Below, one piece after another: positions 17,575 through 26,857 of a DNA stretch of 64,000 nucleotides. Position 1 is the first letter of the stretch, and every line of letters starts with the position of its first letter. The DNA is from Lachnospiraceae bacterium (lineage in GTDB: Bacteria > Bacillota > Clostridia > Lachnospirales > Lachnospiraceae): assembly GCA_019421365.1 (NCBI GenBank), contig JAHZFJ010000024.1, positions 1 through 64,000 on the forward strand, read 5' to 3'. The notes below the pieces were generated by a model. That model was not told the origin of the DNA. It made no database searches and was given only the letters and a program-made list of their open reading frames with translations. The translations under genes and the position numbers were made by a program.

Positions 17575-20256
17575 TTATTCAGCTTTAGAAAACGCATTTT
17601 TAACTTTTTTAACCGCAATCTTTGCTTTTCTCTTTATAACGGTTTTAACGATCACAGGTTTCAGGTCTTCATATCCTACACCTGGTTTATCATATACTCG
17701 AACTAGCTTAATCGCATCAAATTTACATTTTGTAGTACATTGACCGCAACCTACACACATAAATTCATCAACTACTGTTGCTCCACAACCAAGGCATCGT
17801 TTTGTTTCTTTCATCACCTGCTCTTCAGTGAACGTAACTCTAGTATCTGCGAAAGCATTAGCCGCCCTTGAATGATCGTGCTCTACCTTTTGCCTTGGCA
17901 TGCGATCATAGCCACCAAAATCAATATTGCTCTTATCTAATGACTGATATGCACGACGATCTCTACCATAGATTAGATTTTGTCCTGGTTGTACAAAGCG
18001 GTGAATCGAGATAGCTGCTTGTTTACCAGCGGCTATTGCATCGATTGCAAATCTTGGCCCTGTAAAGGAATCTCCACCCGCGAAGATATCTTCGTGTGCT
18101 GTTTGATAAGTAAACGGATCTGCTTGAATCGTCTTGTTCGGATTCAATTTAACCTTCGTTTCAGCGACAAGTTCTCCCCATTCAATGGATTGACCAACTG
18201 ATATTAATACATAATCCGCATCTACAATCAATGTTTCATTCTCATCATATACCGGGCTAAATCTATGCTCATTATCAAAAACAGATTTGCATTTTATAAA
18301 TTCAACTCCAACCACCTTATCATTCTCAGTAAGGATACGTTTTGGGCCCCAACTATTATTAAGGATAATTCCCTCTTCTTCTGCTTCTGCACACTCTTCA
18401 TCTAATGCAGGCATTTCCATACGGTTTTCAAGGCAATATAAGTTAACCGTCTTAGCACCTACTCTGGTTGCGTTACGAGCAACGTCGATTGCTACGTTTC
18501 CGCCACCAATTACAACAACGTTGCCATGTAGCGGGCTCACTTTACCAAGATTTACATCACGTACAAAATCAACGCCTGCAATTACTCCGCTTGCATCTTC
18601 CCCCTCGATACCAAGTTGTCTTCCTCCCTGCGCACCTATTGCTAAGTAGAATGCCTTGTATCCTTGTTCTCTTAACTCTTTAATTGTAACGTCTTTACCA
18701 ACTTCTACTCCAGTTTGGAATGTTACTCCAAGCTCTCTTAGAATTTCGATTTCTGCATTCACTACATCCTTCTCTAGACGAAAACTCGGAATTCCTAATG
18801 TAAGCATACCACCAAGAACCTTTTGTTTTTCAAATACCGTTACTTTATAACCATCCATCGCTAAATAGAAAGCACAGGAGAGTCCTGCTGGTCCACCACC
18901 TACTATAGCGATCTTCTTGCCATACTCATGTCTATGTTTTGGAACAAATCGATTTTCTGATTTTAACTCTTGGTCTGCGATAAACTTTTTAATTTCGTCA
19001 ATTGCTATAGCATCATCTATATCACCACGCGTACATGCTGATTCACATTTTCTTGGGCAAATACGGCCACAAACGGCTGGAAATGGATTTTCATGTTTAA
19101 TTAGTTCAAGAGCTTCCTTGTATCTACCTTGTGATGCTAATTTTATGTAACCCTGAATTGCTATATGTGCTGGACATTCTGACTTACAAGGACTTGTTCC
19201 TGTATCCACAACATTCTTTCGATTAATACGATAATCCGCATTCCATTTATCTGGTCCCCATTCGGTATCCCTAGGAGTCTCTACTTTCTTCTTAGGAAGT
19301 GGATTAATTGTACATAACTTCTGACCTAACTGGGCAGCATTGGTTGGGCAATGTTCAACACATTCTCCACAAGCTACACATTTTTCAGGATCAACTTGTG
19401 CTTGATAGTTAGAACGTGACATATCAACATTCTTAAACATCTCTGCCGTTCGTAGAGCCAAACAGGAACAACCACAGCAATTGCAAATTGCATGCGTCTT
19501 ACCTGCCCCATCTAAGTTTGGTATCTGATGCATAAGACCGTTCTCTTCTGCCTTGCGAATGATTTCAAATGCTTCTTCTTTCGTAATCTGACGACCTCTA
19601 CCGGTTCTAATATAGTATTCCGCCGCATGATCAAGCTGAATACACATATCTTCTGCTAAGTGACCACAACCTTCTCCCATAATCTTACGAGATGTACGAC
19701 AAGAACAATCCGATACAGAGAAGATATGGCTATCATTCAGATACTTAGATATCTCTTCATAAGAAGCTTTTCTTGTTTCTCCATCAATTGCCATCTCAAT
19801 TGGGATTACCCTCATAAGTCCTGTTCCCGCCGGGAAGCTTCCTATTGATCTAGGTCCATTTTCACGACCATATGCTTCGAAAGCTTCTGCTATTTGAGGA
19901 TATTTCGCTACGTTTTCTTTGTTATTTACCATCATCTCCATGATACCCGGAACCCAAGTATCATACCAATATACATCTACACCGTCTCTTTCATTAACAA
20001 AACAAACTCCAGCCATTGCTAACTCCCAACAAAGCTCTTTCGTTCGCTCCGGGGATTTATTACACTTTGAAGCTAATTGCTCGGCATTCTGTGGTTTTCT
20101 AAACTCCATTACAAGTGCCACTTCTGCCATTTCATCTGTAACAACTGGTTCTAGGATTCTATATCTTGCATCATCTACAGTAATAGATCCTTTTGCACCA
20201 ACTTTCTTATTACTAACTTTGTTAGCAAATTCTATTACGCGCTGTTTTGTCTCCAT
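17575..20256 (-). CDS. large Fe-S/FAD oxidoreductase with GltD-like core
   Basis: An 893-residue multidomain protein. The N-terminal ~280 residues have two Cys clusters (CSC...C near 184-205; CNCCGCSC near 258-265), followed by a [4Fe-4S] motif CVACGECVEHC (293-303). A GltD/dihydropyrimidine dehydrogenase-like module follows: Fe-S cysteines (357-408), FAD site KIAIVGGGPAGLS (~448-460), NAD(P) site VVVIGGGNVAIDVA (~590). The C-terminus has another cluster CVGCGQCTTKC. It probably moves electrons between NAD(P)H and Fe-S partners in the cytoplasm. It sits between hypB and hypA with short gaps, implying one operon. Substrate unknown. Confidence 0.75.
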   Translation of the reverse strand: METKQRVIEFANKVSNKKVGAKGSITVDDARYRILEPVVTDEMAEVALVMEFRKPQNAEQLASKCNKSPERTKELCWELAMAGVCFVNERDGVDVYWYDTWVPGIMEMMVNNKENVAKYPQIAEAFEAYGRENGPRSIGSFPAGTGLMRVIPIEMAIDGETRKASYEEISKYLNDSHIFSVSDCSCRTSRKIMGEGCGHLAEDMCIQLDHAAEYYIRTGRGRQITKEEAFEIIRKAEENGLMHQIPNLDGAGKTHAICNCCGCSCLALRTAEMFKNVDMSRSNYQAQVDPEKCVACGECVEHCPTNAAQLGQKLCTINPLPKKKVETPRDTEWGPDKWNADYRINRKNVVDTGTSPCKSECPAHIAIQGYIKLASQGRYKEALELIKHENPFPAVCGRICPRKCESACTRGDIDDAIAIDEIKKFIADQELKSENRFVPKHRHEYGKKIAIVGGGPAGLSCAFYLAMDGYKVTVFEKQKVLGGMLTLGIPSFRLEKDVVNAEIEILRELGVTFQTGVEVGKDVTIKELREQGYKAFYLAIGAQGGRQLGIEGEDASGVIAGVDFVRDVNLGKVSPLHGNVVVIGGGNVAIDVARNATRVGAKTVNLYCLENRMEMPALDEECAEAEEEGIILNNSWGPKRILTENDKVVGVEFIKCKSVFDNEHRFSPVYDENETLIVDADYVLISVGQSIEWGELVAETKVKLNPNKTIQADPFTYQTAHEDIFAGGDSFTGPRFAIDAIAAGKQAAISIHRFVQPGQNLIYGRDRRAYQSLDKSNIDFGGYDRMPRQKVEHDHSRAANAFADTRVTFTEEQVMKETKRCLGCGATVVDEFMCVGCGQCTTKCKFDAIKLVRVYDKPGVGYEDLKPVIVKTVIKRKAKIAVKKVKNAFSKAE

Positions 20257-20289
20257 AAGCCACTCTCCCCTTCTACTTGATACCTTCTT

Positions 20290-20958
20290 TTATTTAATAC
20301 CTTCTTTTACTTGGTTTCTAAGCCATTCAGTCCATTGTGTAATACCTTCTCCTGTCCGAGCTGAAATCGGTATTACCAAAATATTAGGATTTAATTTTTT
20401 AGCTCTTTGGGTACATAGATCAATATCAAAATCAAAGTATTCTAACACATCAATTTTATTAATTAGTAGTACGTCGCAGATAGAAAACATCAGCGGATAT
20501 TTAAGTGGTTTGTCGTCACCTTCTGGTACGCTTAGAATCATAGCATTCTTTGTGGATCCCGTGTCAAATTCAGCTGGACAGACTAAGTTCCCTACGTTTT
20601 CTAAGATAGCAAGATCAATGTTCTCTGTTCCAAGCTCTTTAATCCCTTGTCTCGTCATATCTGCATCTAGATGACACATTCCTCCTGTATGCAGCTGTAT
20701 AACTTTGGCACCTGTTGACAATATTGTTCGAGCATCCACATCGGAGTCAATATCTGCTTCCATAACACCGATTCTAAATTCATCTTTTAGCTCATTAATT
20801 GTTTTTGTAAGGGTTGTAGTCTTTCCCGATCCAGGAGACGACATTAAGTTAAGTAAAAAGGTGTTCTCCTGTCTAAGTTCTTCTCTTAATCGATTTGCAT
20901 CAGCGTCATTGTCTTCGAAAACACTTTGTTTAATTTCAATAACTTTAAAATTATCCAT
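20290..20958 (-). CDS. hypB: HypB-type nickel-insertion GTPase
   Basis: GTPase that works with HypA in nickel insertion. The 222-residue product has the P-loop SSPGSGKTTT (about 40-49), the metal-binding switch region GGMCHLDADM (about 93-102), and the G4 motif NKID. It lacks an N-terminal His-rich stretch or CxxCGC motif, so it is the short form without extra nickel storage. AAAGGGAGAGG precedes the ATG. It is second in the operon, after the membrane protein gene, with 30 bases between. Confidence 0.93.
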   Translation of the reverse strand: MDNFKVIEIKQSVFEDNDADANRLREELRQENTFLLNLMSSPGSGKTTTLTKTINELKDEFRIGVMEADIDSDVDARTILSTGAKVIQLHTGGMCHLDADMTRQGIKELGTENIDLAILENVGNLVCPAEFDTGSTKNAMILSVPEGDDKPLKYPLMFSICDVLLINKIDVLEYFDFDIDLCTQRAKKLNPNILVIPISARTGEGITQWTEWLRNQVKEGIK

Positions 20959-20988
20959 AAATACCTCTCCCTTTTTAATAACAGTTAC

Positions 20989-21969
20989 TTACTCTGCCAG
21001 TTCCTTAACCTCTTGATACTTCTTCAAATCTATGTACAATTCACCTTTATATGGATTTCTCTTTGTCTTAACCGCTTTGTAAATCATGTAAGCAAAAACC
21101 GCTACATTTGCTAATAAAGCTAGCAAACTCCAAACGAAAAGAGGTTTTTCATTATAAGTTGAGTCCACTGCAAACTTACCTTTATCAATAAATGCTGGTA
21201 CAGTTTGAGCAAACATACACCACAAAGCTAATGTTTGTGCTCTATGCTGTAACCAAGCACCTTTTCCAAGTGTAAAGGCACAAACAGTTGGCACTAACAA
21301 TAAAGCAAATCCGCAGTACCAAGCATGACCTGGTAAGCAGTTATATGTATAAGCAAAATTCCATAAGTCATATGCGATAATCCAGAACCATAACATATCT
21401 GGCCATAACATATCCTGACTTCCATCCTTCTTTGTTTTCTTACGAATACAGATTCCAAGCCAACCTGTAATAGTAATAATATTAAGAATACCTGCAGCTG
21501 CGTTCATAAAATTCCATGGTCCACCTAGGACAAACATAGCTTCATCAGCTAGGATTCCACCACCCGTATATCTAGAACCAACTTCTATATCGCGGGCTAC
21601 CGCTTCTAAGATATTAATTGCAAGAATAAGTGGTGGAAAACATAGTACTATTTTATTTGTCCTTAATGCCCATTCCTTGCCTGTCTTCTTGTTCTTTCCA
21701 TGTAGGTGACGAATACACCAAAATCCAATACACCCCGCAGTTGATGAATAAACTTTTGCAAGATGGAACCAATCTGTATATGTGGTATCTTTCAAAACAG
21801 TGAACCACAAGATTGATAAAACAATTGGTAATACAACAAAACAAGCAAAACCAGCTATTGTCGACCTTCTCGTTAATTCATTTAGGCCGAATAGAACAAC
21901 AAATACTGCAAGCCATACAAGCCAGACACTAATTAAACTTGCACCTTCTGCATAATTAAAAATAAACAT
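20989..21969 (-). CDS. polytopic membrane protein, DUF5692-like
   Basis: A 326-residue protein with about 8 hydrophobic segments (for example near residues 10-30, 40-60, 110-130, 160-180, 200-245, 290-315) and no signal peptide. I believe it matches the DUF5692 family of Clostridia, from overall appearance only. The start at 21969 has GGAGGG upstream; the frame extends to 22023 but without a site. It is the first gene of the hypB-oxidoreductase-hypA operon, so a role linked to nickel supply or a nickel enzyme is possible but unproven. Confidence 0.6.
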   Translation of the reverse strand: MFIFNYAEGASLISVWLVWLAVFVVLFGLNELTRRSTIAGFACFVVLPIVLSILWFTVLKDTTYTDWFHLAKVYSSTAGCIGFWCIRHLHGKNKKTGKEWALRTNKIVLCFPPLILAINILEAVARDIEVGSRYTGGGILADEAMFVLGGPWNFMNAAAGILNIITITGWLGICIRKKTKKDGSQDMLWPDMLWFWIIAYDLWNFAYTYNCLPGHAWYCGFALLLVPTVCAFTLGKGAWLQHRAQTLALWCMFAQTVPAFIDKGKFAVDSTYNEKPLFVWSLLALLANVAVFAYMIYKAVKTKRNPYKGELYIDLKKYQEVKELAE

Positions 21970-22001
21970 ATAAACATCCCTCCCTATGTGTTCATACAAT
22001 C

Positions 22002-22078
22002 TGGTTATACCAGAAGAACACACCTTTCTTTGTTAAAAAGATAACTCTATTATATACAATTTGTATATAAGTTATCAA
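22002..22078 (-). promoter_or_regulatory. promoter and GntR operator of the membrane protein-hyp operon
   Basis: Minus strand TTGATA (22078-22073), 18-bp spacer, TATAAT (22054-22049); start near 22042. A 7-bp inverted repeat tatatac/gtatata (22051-22069) overlaps it. Downstream, TGGTTATACCA (22002-22012) fits the FadR-subfamily operator TNGTNNNACNA exactly and would block elongation or initiation. Confidence 0.7.
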
Positions 22079-22117
22079 TATCAGTTTACTTTTTCGTCTA
22101 ATCCAACAATTAAACTG

Positions 22118-22171
22118 TTGATTTTTGGGCAACATTTCTTTATAATAGTTATGTGGTATGTGGCTATACCA
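22118..22171 (+). promoter_or_regulatory. promoter and operator of the GntR regulator gene
   Basis: TTGATT (22118-22123), 17-bp spacer, TATAAT (22141-22146). TGGCTATACCA (22161-22171) differs by one base from the operator at 22002 and sits just after the predicted start, inside a larger gtggtat/ataccac palindrome. This suggests the regulator controls its own gene as well as the divergent operon. Confidence 0.7.
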
Positions 22172-22275
22172 CATCTTTCCATGTGTTCTTACTCATTTTA
22201 ATTTAATTCTGATAAGCTTGCTGTTTCTTTAACAAGCTGAAACAAATAATCGACTACATAAAAAGGAGATACTAT

Positions 22276-22980
22276 ATGCACTTCGAAAAGTTAAGCGCAC
22301 CTTCGTTAAAAGAACTATTCATCCAACAGTTAGAAACTATGATTCTATCAGGAAAATTACCTGTAGGAGAAAAACTTCCAGCTGAACGTGAGCTTGCCGA
22401 AACCATGCAAGTTAGCCGTGCAGTTATTAATGCAGGGATTTCCGAACTAGCTCGAAAAGGATTTCTGACAATCAAGCCGCGTGTAGGTACATTTGTGGCT
22501 GATTATCGTAGAAACGGGACTATAGATACTTTAATCTCAATTATGAATTATAATGGCGGAATTTTAAGAGATGATGAAATTCGTTCCATATTAGAACTTA
22601 GGCTCGGATTAGATACTTTAGCAATCAACTTATGCATTCCAAAGATTACTGATGATGAGCTGAACATCTTAAGAGAAAAAGTTAATTCTCTACTGAATGC
22701 ACAGACACCTGAAGAAGCTTCTAAAGTAGCCTTTGCATTCCAACATGAGCTTGCTTGTCTATCCGGAAATACATTAATGCCTCTAATCTTTTCAAGTTTT
22801 AAAATTCCTGTTATTACACTTTGGGAAAGATTCTGCCGTCTCTATGGTATCCAAACACTTTACAAAAACACACTTACCTTATATCAATATATCGAAGAAC
22901 GAGATTCATCAAAGGCAATAGAGTGGCTGAATACCTCTATTAACGAAACTATACACGGAAGCAATCCAATCTATTATTAA
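22276..22980 (+). CDS. GntR family regulator, FadR (FCD) subfamily
   Basis: A 234-residue repressor-type protein. The N-terminal winged helix (about 8-75) has LPVGEKLPAERELAETMQVSR typical of GntR, and the C-terminal all-helical region (about 90-220) fits an FCD ligand domain, which commonly binds carboxylic acids, often with a metal. AAAGGAG lies before the ATG. It is divergent from the hyp operon, and two FadR-type operators lie between them, so it very likely controls that operon; the effector is unknown. Confidence 0.9.
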   Translation: MHFEKLSAPSLKELFIQQLETMILSGKLPVGEKLPAERELAETMQVSRAVINAGISELARKGFLTIKPRVGTFVADYRRNGTIDTLISIMNYNGGILRDDEIRSILELRLGLDTLAINLCIPKITDDELNILREKVNSLLNAQTPEEASKVAFAFQHELACLSGNTLMPLIFSSFKIPVITLWERFCRLYGIQTLYKNTLTLYQYIEERDSSKAIEWLNTSINETIHGSNPIYY

Positions 22981-22989
22981 GAGTACAAA

Positions 22990-23023
22990 AATCGCTCAAG
23001 TTGACTTGTCAACTTGAGCGATT
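22990..23023 (+). terminator. terminator of the GntR gene
   Basis: Perfect 15-bp stem (22990-23004 with 23009-23023), 4-base loop, 10 bases after the stop codon. The following tract is T/A-rich rather than a pure T-run. Confidence 0.75.
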
Positions 23024-23052
23024 CTATTACATTATATTATTGTTTAAGACTT

Positions 23053-23259
23053 GATTACTCAAACTTCGCACATAAAAAATTTAATTTAAAGTAGGTAACT
23101 ACTATATTCATAAGAAAAACTATCTGAACACGTCAGCACTTGATTTCGCAACGCGAAATCTTAGTACTGTTACGTGTGTAGCTAAGCGAAAGCGCGTTTT
23201 TCGTTGAATATAGCAGTTACCTACTACTCGAAATCTTCAATTGCGATGTTTGAGTTACT
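23053..23259. repeat. long inverted-repeat element
   Basis: Arms at 23091-23110 and 23205-23224 match over 20 bases with one difference; further out, attactcaaacttcgca (from 23055) pairs with the stretch ending at 23259, and inside lies gatttcgc/gcgaaatc. The whole can form one ~200-base hairpin in the convergent gap, touching the stop codon of the S41 protease gene. No ORF. Confidence 0.55.
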
Positions 23260-24502
23260 TACTCTTCTCATTAATAATCTTAATTGCTTCTTGCAATTGA
23301 TTATCTTCTGATTTATCTATAGTAACCTTTGTCTTCAATTCATCTTTTAATTCAACTACTACATCTGGTTCAATACCAATTTCATGGATGTTACGTCCTT
23401 TTGGTGTATAGTATTTTGACACCGTTACTTTAACACCACTTCCATCTGATAGAGGAATCACAGATTGAACGATACCTTTACCAAAGCTTGTTGTTCCAAG
23501 AATTGTTCCAACTCCATAATCCTGAATTGCTCCTGCAAATACTTCAGATGCACTTGCACTATTACCATTAATCATAACAACAAGTGGCTTGTCAAAGGAT
23601 TCTTCAGCTGTTGATTTCACTTCCTCAGTACGAGTACCATTCTTATCTTCTGTATAGACAATTAAACCTTCTGGTAGCATACGGTCTAACATGTCACAAA
23701 CAGTATCTAGCAATCCACCAGGGTTGTTTCTCAAATCGATTACTAACCCTTTCATACCTTGTTTATCAAGATCCTCGATAGCGCTTCTGAATTGTGGTCC
23801 TGTTACTTCATCAAATTCAGTGATTTGAATATAACCTACTTTACTATCTAACATCTCATAAGATATAGTTGGAACTTCAACCGTACGCCTCTCAATTGTT
23901 AACTTAATTGGCTCACTTTCTCCCTCACGAATAATCTCGATATCAACTGTGGTTCCTTCTTCACCCTTCATCTTACTTACTATTTCTGAAAGGTCTTTTC
24001 CTGTCACCTCTTCACCGAGAACTTTATAGATAATATCTCCTGGCAACACCCCTGCCTCATAAGCAGGTCCTCCCTCAAAAGGTTTTACAATTGTTATTAT
24101 TCCAGTTTTGACATCTTGACTAACATAAGCTCCAATGCCACAATAACTTCCAGATGAAGATTCCATTAAAGCTGCAAATTCGTCTTTGGTATAGTATACA
24201 GAATATGGGTCTTCTAAACTACTAACCAAACCTTTATACATACCTTCTGTCATCTTTTCTTCATCAACTTCATTCAAATAATACGTATCTATAATTGATT
24301 TTATTTTGCTTAGTTTTAACCTAACTGATTTACTCATTAAAGAATCATCAGAATCAGCTTCTGTAGTTAGATTTGTACTTCCATTACTACCCTCGGCACT
24401 AAGTATAGAATTGCTCTTAACATAACCAGCAAACACAATACTAAAGAAAAGTGCTGAAACCAACAATCCAACCAGCATACCTTGAAAATAACGATTTTTC
24501 AT
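23255..24502 (-). CDS. ctpA: S41 family C-terminal processing peptidase
   Basis: Secreted or membrane-anchored serine protease. The 415-residue product has an N-terminal transmembrane helix (about 8-27), a PDZ domain (about 120-200; GIGAYVSQD, AGVLPGDIIYKV), and the S41 core with LVIDLRNNPGG (253-263), the nucleophile region NGNSASASE (Ser317 likely) and the catalytic lysine in SFGKG (Lys342). It follows the M23 peptidase and ftsEX genes, the common layout in which the protease tunes cell-wall hydrolysis at division. Confidence 0.93.
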   Translation of the reverse strand: MKNRYFQGMLVGLLVSALFFSIVFAGYVKSNSILSAEGSNGSTNLTTEADSDDSLMSKSVRLKLSKIKSIIDTYYLNEVDEEKMTEGMYKGLVSSLEDPYSVYYTKDEFAALMESSSGSYCGIGAYVSQDVKTGIITIVKPFEGGPAYEAGVLPGDIIYKVLGEEVTGKDLSEIVSKMKGEEGTTVDIEIIREGESEPIKLTIERRTVEVPTISYEMLDSKVGYIQITEFDEVTGPQFRSAIEDLDKQGMKGLVIDLRNNPGGLLDTVCDMLDRMLPEGLIVYTEDKNGTRTEEVKSTAEESFDKPLVVMINGNSASASEVFAGAIQDYGVGTILGTTSFGKGIVQSVIPLSDGSGVKVTVSKYYTPKGRNIHEIGIEPDVVVELKDELKTKVTIDKSEDNQLQEAIKIINEKSK

Positions 24503-24599
24503 AACGCTGTCATATCCTTTCTTTGTCTGTTTACATTGATACTACTCTAATAATTCAGAAAAAGTCACATGAAAAGAGCTCAGCTGAATTAATAAATTC

Positions 24600-25898
24600 T
24601 TATTTTACGTAATTTAACGGATCCACATAACTTCCATTAACAGATACAGCAAAATGTAGATGAGGACCGGTCGAAATCCCTGTAGAACCAACTAATGCAA
24701 TCTTCTCGCCTCTGCTAACCGTTTGACCAGCAGATACTAATAACTGAGAACAATGCATATATACCGTATACACACCATTTCCATGAGAAATCATAATGTA
24801 ATTACCAGCACTTGCACTATAAGACGCTGTCACTACTGTTCCAGAATTCGCTGCCACAATGGAAGTTCCTGTAGGGGCTCCTATATCAATCCCCTGATGG
24901 TATGTGCTAGCACCACTTGTTGGTTGCCCACGATAACCAAAATACGAGGTGATCGTATGACTAGCAGGTAAAGGCCATGTAAACCCTCCCTGTGTACCTG
25001 AATTGGAAGAATCTCCGGAAGAATTATTATTATCTGAGTTATTATTGCTAGAATTCCCTGAATTATTACTCTCTTCTTGTTTCTTCTTCTCTTCCTCTTC
25101 CTTCCTCTTACGTTCCTCTTCTTCTTTACGTCGTTTCTCTTCTGCCTCGACTCTCTTTCTTTCTTCCTCAAGAAGCTTTTCAATTAATGCTTCCTGCTCT
25201 TGAATTGCATTGGAATAATTAGAAACCATCGATTCTGATTGCTGAATGTTGGCATTATATTTCGCTACTTCTTGTGATTTTTTATCAATCAGTTGTTCAA
25301 CTGTATCTTTTTCGTAATTAACTTCTTCCGTTAACTGCTCTAATTCTACAATCTTATTTTCTATGTCCTTTTTTGTTGTTTCTATCTGCTTCTTTGTATC
25401 CTGATAATTTGTTAACATTGTGCGGTCGTATTCCATAATCTTTTCTATATATTCCGCACGATTTAACATGTCTGACATGTCTGCCGCACCAAGAATAATT
25501 TCTATGTAGCTGGCATTGCCATTCTCATACATATACTTTATTCTTTTCTTCATCGTCTCATACTGATTTTTTTCAGTTTCTTGTGCTTCTTTAAGATTTT
25601 CTTTCGTTTTCTCCAAATCTGCATTGGAAGTTTCAATTTGATTAGTTAAACTGGTGATTTCTTTGTTCAAATCATTCAATTGTACATCCATCTTTTCGAT
25701 GTAAGTAATAATGTCGCCTTTTTCCTTCTCCAGTTCTTTTATCTTAGCTTCTGTCTCTTCTTTCTTTTTCTCTAAATCACTCTTCTCCGATTTAGCATCG
25801 TTGATTTCAGAAGCAAAGACGGTATATACAGAAGTGAAGGTTAATATGGACACAAGCATCAAGATCCCAAATCGTCGCATTCGCTTCTTTCTCTTCAT
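24600..25898 (-). CDS. coiled-coil M23 peptidase, EnvC/PcsB-like
   Basis: The 432-residue product has a signal peptide (to about Ala29), two long coiled-coil stretches (about 31-125 and 150-260, heavily Glu/Lys), a Ser/Asn/Gly-rich linker, and a C-terminal LytM/M23 domain with zinc ligands His334, Asp338 and the HxH pair His413/His415. All ligands are present, so it should be active, unlike E. coli EnvC. It lies directly downstream of ftsEX, whose extracellular loop usually controls such partners. Confidence 0.9.
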   Translation of the reverse strand: MKRKKRMRRFGILMLVSILTFTSVYTVFASEINDAKSEKSDLEKKKEETEAKIKELEKEKGDIITYIEKMDVQLNDLNKEITSLTNQIETSNADLEKTKENLKEAQETEKNQYETMKKRIKYMYENGNASYIEIILGAADMSDMLNRAEYIEKIMEYDRTMLTNYQDTKKQIETTKKDIENKIVELEQLTEEVNYEKDTVEQLIDKKSQEVAKYNANIQQSESMVSNYSNAIQEQEALIEKLLEEERKRVEAEEKRRKEEEERKRKEEEEKKKQEESNNSGNSSNNNSDNNNSSGDSSNSGTQGGFTWPLPASHTITSYFGYRGQPTSGASTYHQGIDIGAPTGTSIVAANSGTVVTASYSASAGNYIMISHGNGVYTVYMHCSQLLVSAGQTVSRGEKIALVGSTGISTGPHLHFAVSVNGSYVDPLNYVK

Positions 25899-25948
25899 AT
25901 TTTAACCATACCTTTCTCATCGTTTGAACAAGTAATCTTCTACCCACT

Positions 25949-26857
25949 TTATACGCGTAAATGTTTTCTCACTGTAATTATACTTCCAATCAAACCAATT
26001 CCCACTCCAATCGCTAGCGATAATGGTATTAATGTTGCAAATACATGATTTACATTCAAGAAATGTAAGATATTTGATAAGATACTAAATTTCTGACCAA
26101 TATACGTAATTGCTTGATTGTATATAATATATAGTAAAATCAACGGGATTATAGCCCCCATCAATCCAATAAGCATTCCTTCTACAATGAACGGAGAACG
26201 TACAAAATAATCCGTCGCACCAATTAATTTCATGATAGAAATCTCTTCCTTACGAACAGATATCCCCATTGTTATAGTCGTATTGATTAAGAAAATCGCA
26301 ACGGCTAGTAATAATATAATAATTGCTCCTGATACATAACCAAGTAAGATATTAAAATCGCTCAATCCCTTTGCAAGCTTGTCCGAGTTGTTAACCTTAC
26401 GCACCCCATCAATTCCCCTAACATACTCCACAAATTCCGGCTGCTTTGCTACTTCATCTAGATAGACAACATAAGAAGCTGAATCCTCTAATGGATTATC
26501 GTCTGCGAATGTATCAATCAACTCTTGCTCATCTGCAAATGTATCTTGCTTATACTTTTCCCATGCTTCATCTGCTGATATGTATTCCAGTGTAGCAACT
26601 TCCTCGCGCTGTTTGATTTGATTTCCAATCTGTTCAATCTGTTCCTCGGTTATTTTCTCATCGAAGAAAACAGATACACCAACTGATTTTTCCTCAATCT
26701 TAACAGTATATTGAAAATTGGCTAATATGAAATAAAATATACCAAATAAGAATAAGCACGTTGATATTGTTCCTATGGAAGCCAGAGAGAACATTCTATT
26801 GCGGTGAATATTCTTTATTCCCTGCTTAAAACTATATATAATTGAACTAATTTTCAT
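25949..26857 (-). CDS. ftsX: cell division protein FtsX
   Basis: Permease-like subunit of the FtsEX complex. The 302-residue product has one N-terminal transmembrane helix (about residues 20-45), a large extracellular loop (about 46-165), and three C-terminal helices including IIILLLAVAIFLINTTITMGI. The ATG at 26857 has GGGTGG at good distance; a GTG four codons upstream (26869) is less likely. It overlaps ftsE by 11 bases. Partner wall hydrolase is probably the M23 peptidase next to it. Confidence 0.93.
   Translation of the reverse strand: MKISSIIYSFKQGIKNIHRNRMFSLASIGTISTCLFLFGIFYFILANFQYTVKIEEKSVGVSVFFDEKITEEQIEQIGNQIKQREEVATLEYISADEAWEKYKQDTFADEQELIDTFADDNPLEDSASYVVYLDEVAKQPEFVEYVRGIDGVRKVNNSDKLAKGLSDFNILLGYVSGAIIILLLAVAIFLINTTITMGISVRKEEISIMKLIGATDYFVRSPFIVEGMLIGLMGAIIPLILLYIIYNQAITYIGQKFSILSNILHFLNVNHVFATLIPLSLAIGVGIGLIGSIITVRKHLRV

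Noticed and set aside
25003..25203. Ser-rich plus-strand frame opposite the M23 peptidase
   Set aside because: It is the complement of the Glu/Lys-rich coiled coil and linker, with no site or family match.
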